Below, one piece after another: positions 30,650-31,973 of a stretch of 31,973 bases of DNA. The notes below the pieces were generated by a model. It was not told the DNA's origin and did not search any database. It worked only from the letters and a program-made list of their open reading frames with translations. The DNA is from Chromera velia (Eukaryota; Sar; Chromeraceae). The translations under genes were made by a program, and so were the position numbers. Within the stretch, counting starts at the first letter, position 1; each line of letters begins with the position of its first letter. The stretch is taken from assembly GCA_018398765.1 (NCBI GenBank), contig JAHBMJ010001364.1, positions 1 through 31,973 on the forward strand, in the 5' to 3' direction.

Positions 30650-30934
30650 TGAGAAAAAGTGCTAGGTTATGAAGACAACCTAGATGATGACCTTCATGAA
30701 GCCTAAACTATTCTCAACTCTAACTCAAAACATACTTAAACTTCTGAAATTCTAGCTAAAATCTTCTTGTAACATTTTATAACTTGAATAAAATTAACTT
30801 CAGCATCAATTGAATTCAACTCCGTCATGAGGTATCATTAATCAGCTTCTAATTTTTTCTAATTTGTTATCAAACAAAGAATGGCAGAGGCAGAAACATT
30901 TGCGATATAGACATTATAGGTAATCGATGTGCCC

Positions 30935-31180
30935 TTATGTATCAGGGCAGTCGTTGTGCACCTGCAGAAAGGCAGCCAAAATTCTTGGTGAGCCAGTTAG
31001 ATTCTCTTCTGGCTCGTCAGTGTTGTCTGCCTCGGGCCACCCCTTCCACTTGATTCTAAACCACTGTTCCCTCCTCCGAGGAGGGCCTCTCCACTCCCAT
31101 CCATGCACAGGACTTTGTTGCAGGGCTTGCAGAGCAGCTTGTGCGGATCGATGACAGTGCTCCCATCTCTTTAGACTTCC
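30935..31180 (-). pseudogene. Decayed reading frame with a C-terminal chromodomain
   Basis: Reading minus from 31180, after a TGA, an open frame of about 81 codons ends at TAA 30937-30935. Its C-terminal part (31069-30962) reads EQWFRIKWKGW-PEADNTDEPEENL, then SPRILAAFLQ. This matches the chromodomain pattern (YLVKWKGY..NTWEPEENL..ll..f). The usual Trp in NTWEP is Asp here, and the N-terminal strand with the first aromatic is not recognisable. No ATG, integrase or reverse transcriptase is visible. Just upstream in another frame, a fragment with DPHKLLCKPCNKVLC suggests a further broken piece. It is either the tail of a degenerate chromodomain-bearing LTR retroelement (chromovirus type) or a relic of a cellular chromodomain gene. 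Confidence 0.6.
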
Positions 31181-31602
31181 TCAACAAGATCGGGGTTCCG
31201 TTTCATTGCATGGTCCTAATCTTCCTTCATTTCCCGTTGGCTTCTCTTTGTGTTTGGGCCAGGCCTGCTTATTATGGCGGCATGGTCTGCACTCCGCTTT
31301 GGGGGGAATCTCAAAAAAGATATTTTGAAGTACGAATCTTCACAGCATCTTGAAAGGACTTCAGAGGGAAAGACAATAAAAAAATTAATGGTCGGCAACG
31401 GATCAGCGATCTCAATGGGGTCTGGGCTTGAGCAGCAGAATCAGCAGCAGTGAGTGGTGTAAGGGTATCATAGTCAGCAGCAGTGTAACGCAAGAGAAAA
31501 CAGAATAACCATACAAGAAGAAATCGACTATTCACAGAAGGCGGGGCATGGCGGGGCAGGTGAATCATTCAATGACAGACTCGAAAAATTAATTTTGATC
31601 GC
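31181..31602. other. No intact gene; possible upstream remains of the chromodomain frame
   Basis: Short frames on both strands are interrupted by stops. A minus-strand piece (about 31300-31217) coding a basic Arg/Lys/Pro stretch could belong to the same relic as the chromodomain. Nothing else was recognised. Confidence 0.35.
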
Positions 31603-31746
31603 GCGCACGAACTCTGTGCGCCCCCCCCCCGCCTATTCGATCCGACGGGTCCCCCCCCCCCGTTCGCGCTCTGCAGCCCCGTCCGAAGGACGGGGCCCCC
31701 CCGTCGGGCAGGCTCTTACCTGCCCCGCCGACGGGGTCCCCCCCCC
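31603..31746. repeat. Cluster of GC-rich hairpins, second locus of the palindromic repeat
   Basis: Four elements in a row: GCGCAC (31603-31608) pairing with GTGCGC (31616-31621); GATCCGACGGGTCCCCCC and CGTTCGCGCTCT at 31639-31672, the same unit as at 30567; CCCCGTCC-GAA-GGACGGGG (31677-31695), a perfect 8-bp stem with a three-base loop; and CCCGTCGG-GCAGG (about 31700-31712) facing CCTGCCCCGCCGACGGG (about 31719-31735) as an imperfect stem. Long C runs separate them. Confidence 0.8.
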
Positions 31747-31973
31747 CATCCAAAAGAGATTTTACACCCCTATCGTGCATACGAACAGAGCAGCTTAGAT
31801 CTAAACTTCACTCGCTGGCAGAGAGAGTGAACTAGAGAGTGAAAGAGAGAACAGGAATCAGTGAAAGGGTCTGCAGAGCAAGATGGACTGCTGCAGCTGG
31901 GGGAAGAGGTATCGGGGAAGAAGAGACATATGTAAGAGAGCTCGTTTCATTCATTGTGGACCGAGGGCCGAAG
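31747..31973. other. Right edge, nothing recognised
   Basis: Mixed sequence with GAGAGTGA-type purine repeats at 31820-31850. No frame, RNA or repeat that I can name. Confidence 0.4.

Overview
The window is nuclear DNA of an intron-rich, GC-balanced eukaryote. The transketolase carries an N-terminal signal-peptide-like leader, as expected for a protein sent to a plastid of secondary origin. With the dense short introns and the PHD-rich chromatin protein, this suggests a photosynthetic alveolate such as a chromerid. The species is an inference; no rRNA or organelle marker is present to settle it. Three genes can be reconstructed exon by exon, with all splice phases agreeing. (1) Plus strand, left edge to 2844: the C-terminal 274 or 302 residues of an SLC33A1-type acetyl-CoA transporter, five visible exons, with its 5' part beyond the window. 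(2) Minus strand, 23891 to 5499: a 35-exon gene whose exons sum to 7713 nt, giving an uninterrupted 2570-residue protein. It is an ISWI-type SNF2 ATPase with three PHD fingers in front. The second RecA-like lobe is split by about 640 residues of charged low-complexity sequence. After the ATPase come a fourth PHD with an NSD-like C5HCH companion, a coiled coil, two CCHC zinc knuckles and a basic tail with a PCNA-binding PIP box. It has no recognisable HAND-SANT-SLIDE module. (3) Plus strand, 24823 to 28320: a three-exon transketolase of 743 residues, Calvin cycle / pentose phosphate pathway, probably plastid. Genes 1 and 2 converge on a 2.65-kb interval (2845-5498) whose left part is AT-rich with homopolymer hairpins. 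Genes 2 and 3 are divergent and share a 931-bp upstream region (23892-24822). Right of the transketolase, about 3.6 kb holds no intact gene. It contains an AT-rich block, several hairpins, a dispersed GC-rich palindromic repeat (around 30567-30649 and 31603-31746), and a decayed minus-strand reading frame ending in a chromodomain (30935-31180), probably a retroelement or chromatin-gene relic. Two window-wide patterns stand out. The 5' splice sites favour GTCAGT over the usual GTRAGT: 17 of 40 introns are exactly GTCAGT and 25 of 40 have C at +3, and several donors run on into tandem GTCA arrays. The intronic microsatellites are nearly all TG or TC rich on the transcribed sense strand. The three genes have unrelated jobs (acetyl-CoA transport, chromatin remodelling, carbon metabolism) and nothing suggests co-function.
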